This document shows, piece by piece, positions 63,969 to 64,000 of a stretch of 64,000 nucleotides of DNA. The position numbers were made by a program, and so were the translations under genes. The DNA comes from an uncultured Sinobacteraceae bacterium (GTDB lineage Bacteria > Pseudomonadota > Gammaproteobacteria > Steroidobacterales > Steroidobacteraceae). The notes beneath the pieces were generated by a model. That model did not search any database and had not been told where the DNA came from. It saw only the letters and a list, made by a program, of their open reading frames with translations. Location of the stretch: positions 88,715 through 152,714 of the forward strand of contig CALEKY010000062.1 in NCBI GenBank assembly GCA_937902995.1, in the 5' to 3' direction. Within the stretch, counting starts at the first letter, position 1. Each line of letters begins with the position of its first letter.

Positions 63969-64000
63969 TGTGGACTGCGGTAGCCGCCAGCCAGCGGCCA

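Overview
The window is chromosomal DNA of a high-GC gammaproteobacterium. Gene order is the main evidence. rhlB is divergent from trxA-rho. aroQ-accB-accC-prmA-(DUF3426)-dusB-fis-purH-purD lies in one long run, an order I know from pseudomonads and xanthomonad relatives. groES-groEL, mdoG-mdoH, dsbD-cutA and pldA are also present. A Steroidobacter/Nevskia/Xanthomonas-like lineage fits best, but I cannot name a genus. I see no rRNA, tRNA, CRISPR array, prophage or insertion sequence.

Layout. 0.1-6.3 kb: a secreted amidohydrolase, outer-membrane phospholipase A, an ArfB-like peptidyl-tRNA hydrolase coupled to an MscS channel, two small conserved proteins and a nucleotidase. 6.3-10.1 kb: rhlB / trxA-rho, where Rho probably carries a low-complexity N-terminal extension. 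10.1-18.1 kb: an M20 peptidase, a metallo-beta-lactamase-fold hydrolase, a DUF2721 protein, an orphan CheD-like protein, a DctA-type symporter, and a membrane kinase-like protein with a Calx-beta domain whose catalytic residues look degraded. 18.1-30.7 kb: all on the minus strand, covering purine synthesis, fatty-acid and shikimate genes, tRNA modification, and thiol-disulfide exchange (TlpA-like protein, and a DsbD with two N-terminal domains). 30.8-33.1 kb: groESL behind a CIRCE operator.

33.2-46.3 kb: an HTH-membrane-TPR protein, a four-gene operon of secreted proteins of unknown function, a MoxR/VWA pair, a coupled SRPBCC/alcohol dehydrogenase pair, and a quaternary-amine-type ABC transporter whose binding protein is fused in front of the permease. 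46.3-58.5 kb: a DUF72 protein, osmoregulated periplasmic glucan synthesis (mdoGH), a DUF481 outer-membrane protein, a MATE exporter, an FkpA-like isomerase, an M3 peptidase with a small coupled lipoprotein gene, and an FAD monooxygenase. 58.5-64 kb looks accessory: small orphan genes, a disrupted DUF4261 gene, and a 356-aa protein that recalls the C-terminal domain of plant IQM proteins, with short direct repeats upstream.

The most unusual signal is not a gene. At least ten intergenic regions contain short runs of degenerate 7-base units (for example TAGGCTG, CTACAGC, CCCCAAG, AGAGCCC). Several of these occur as facing inverted arms that could fold into long hairpins, including one inside the accB-accC operon. 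A compact cloverleaf-shaped terminator between converging genes at 18.1 kb is a second structural oddity.
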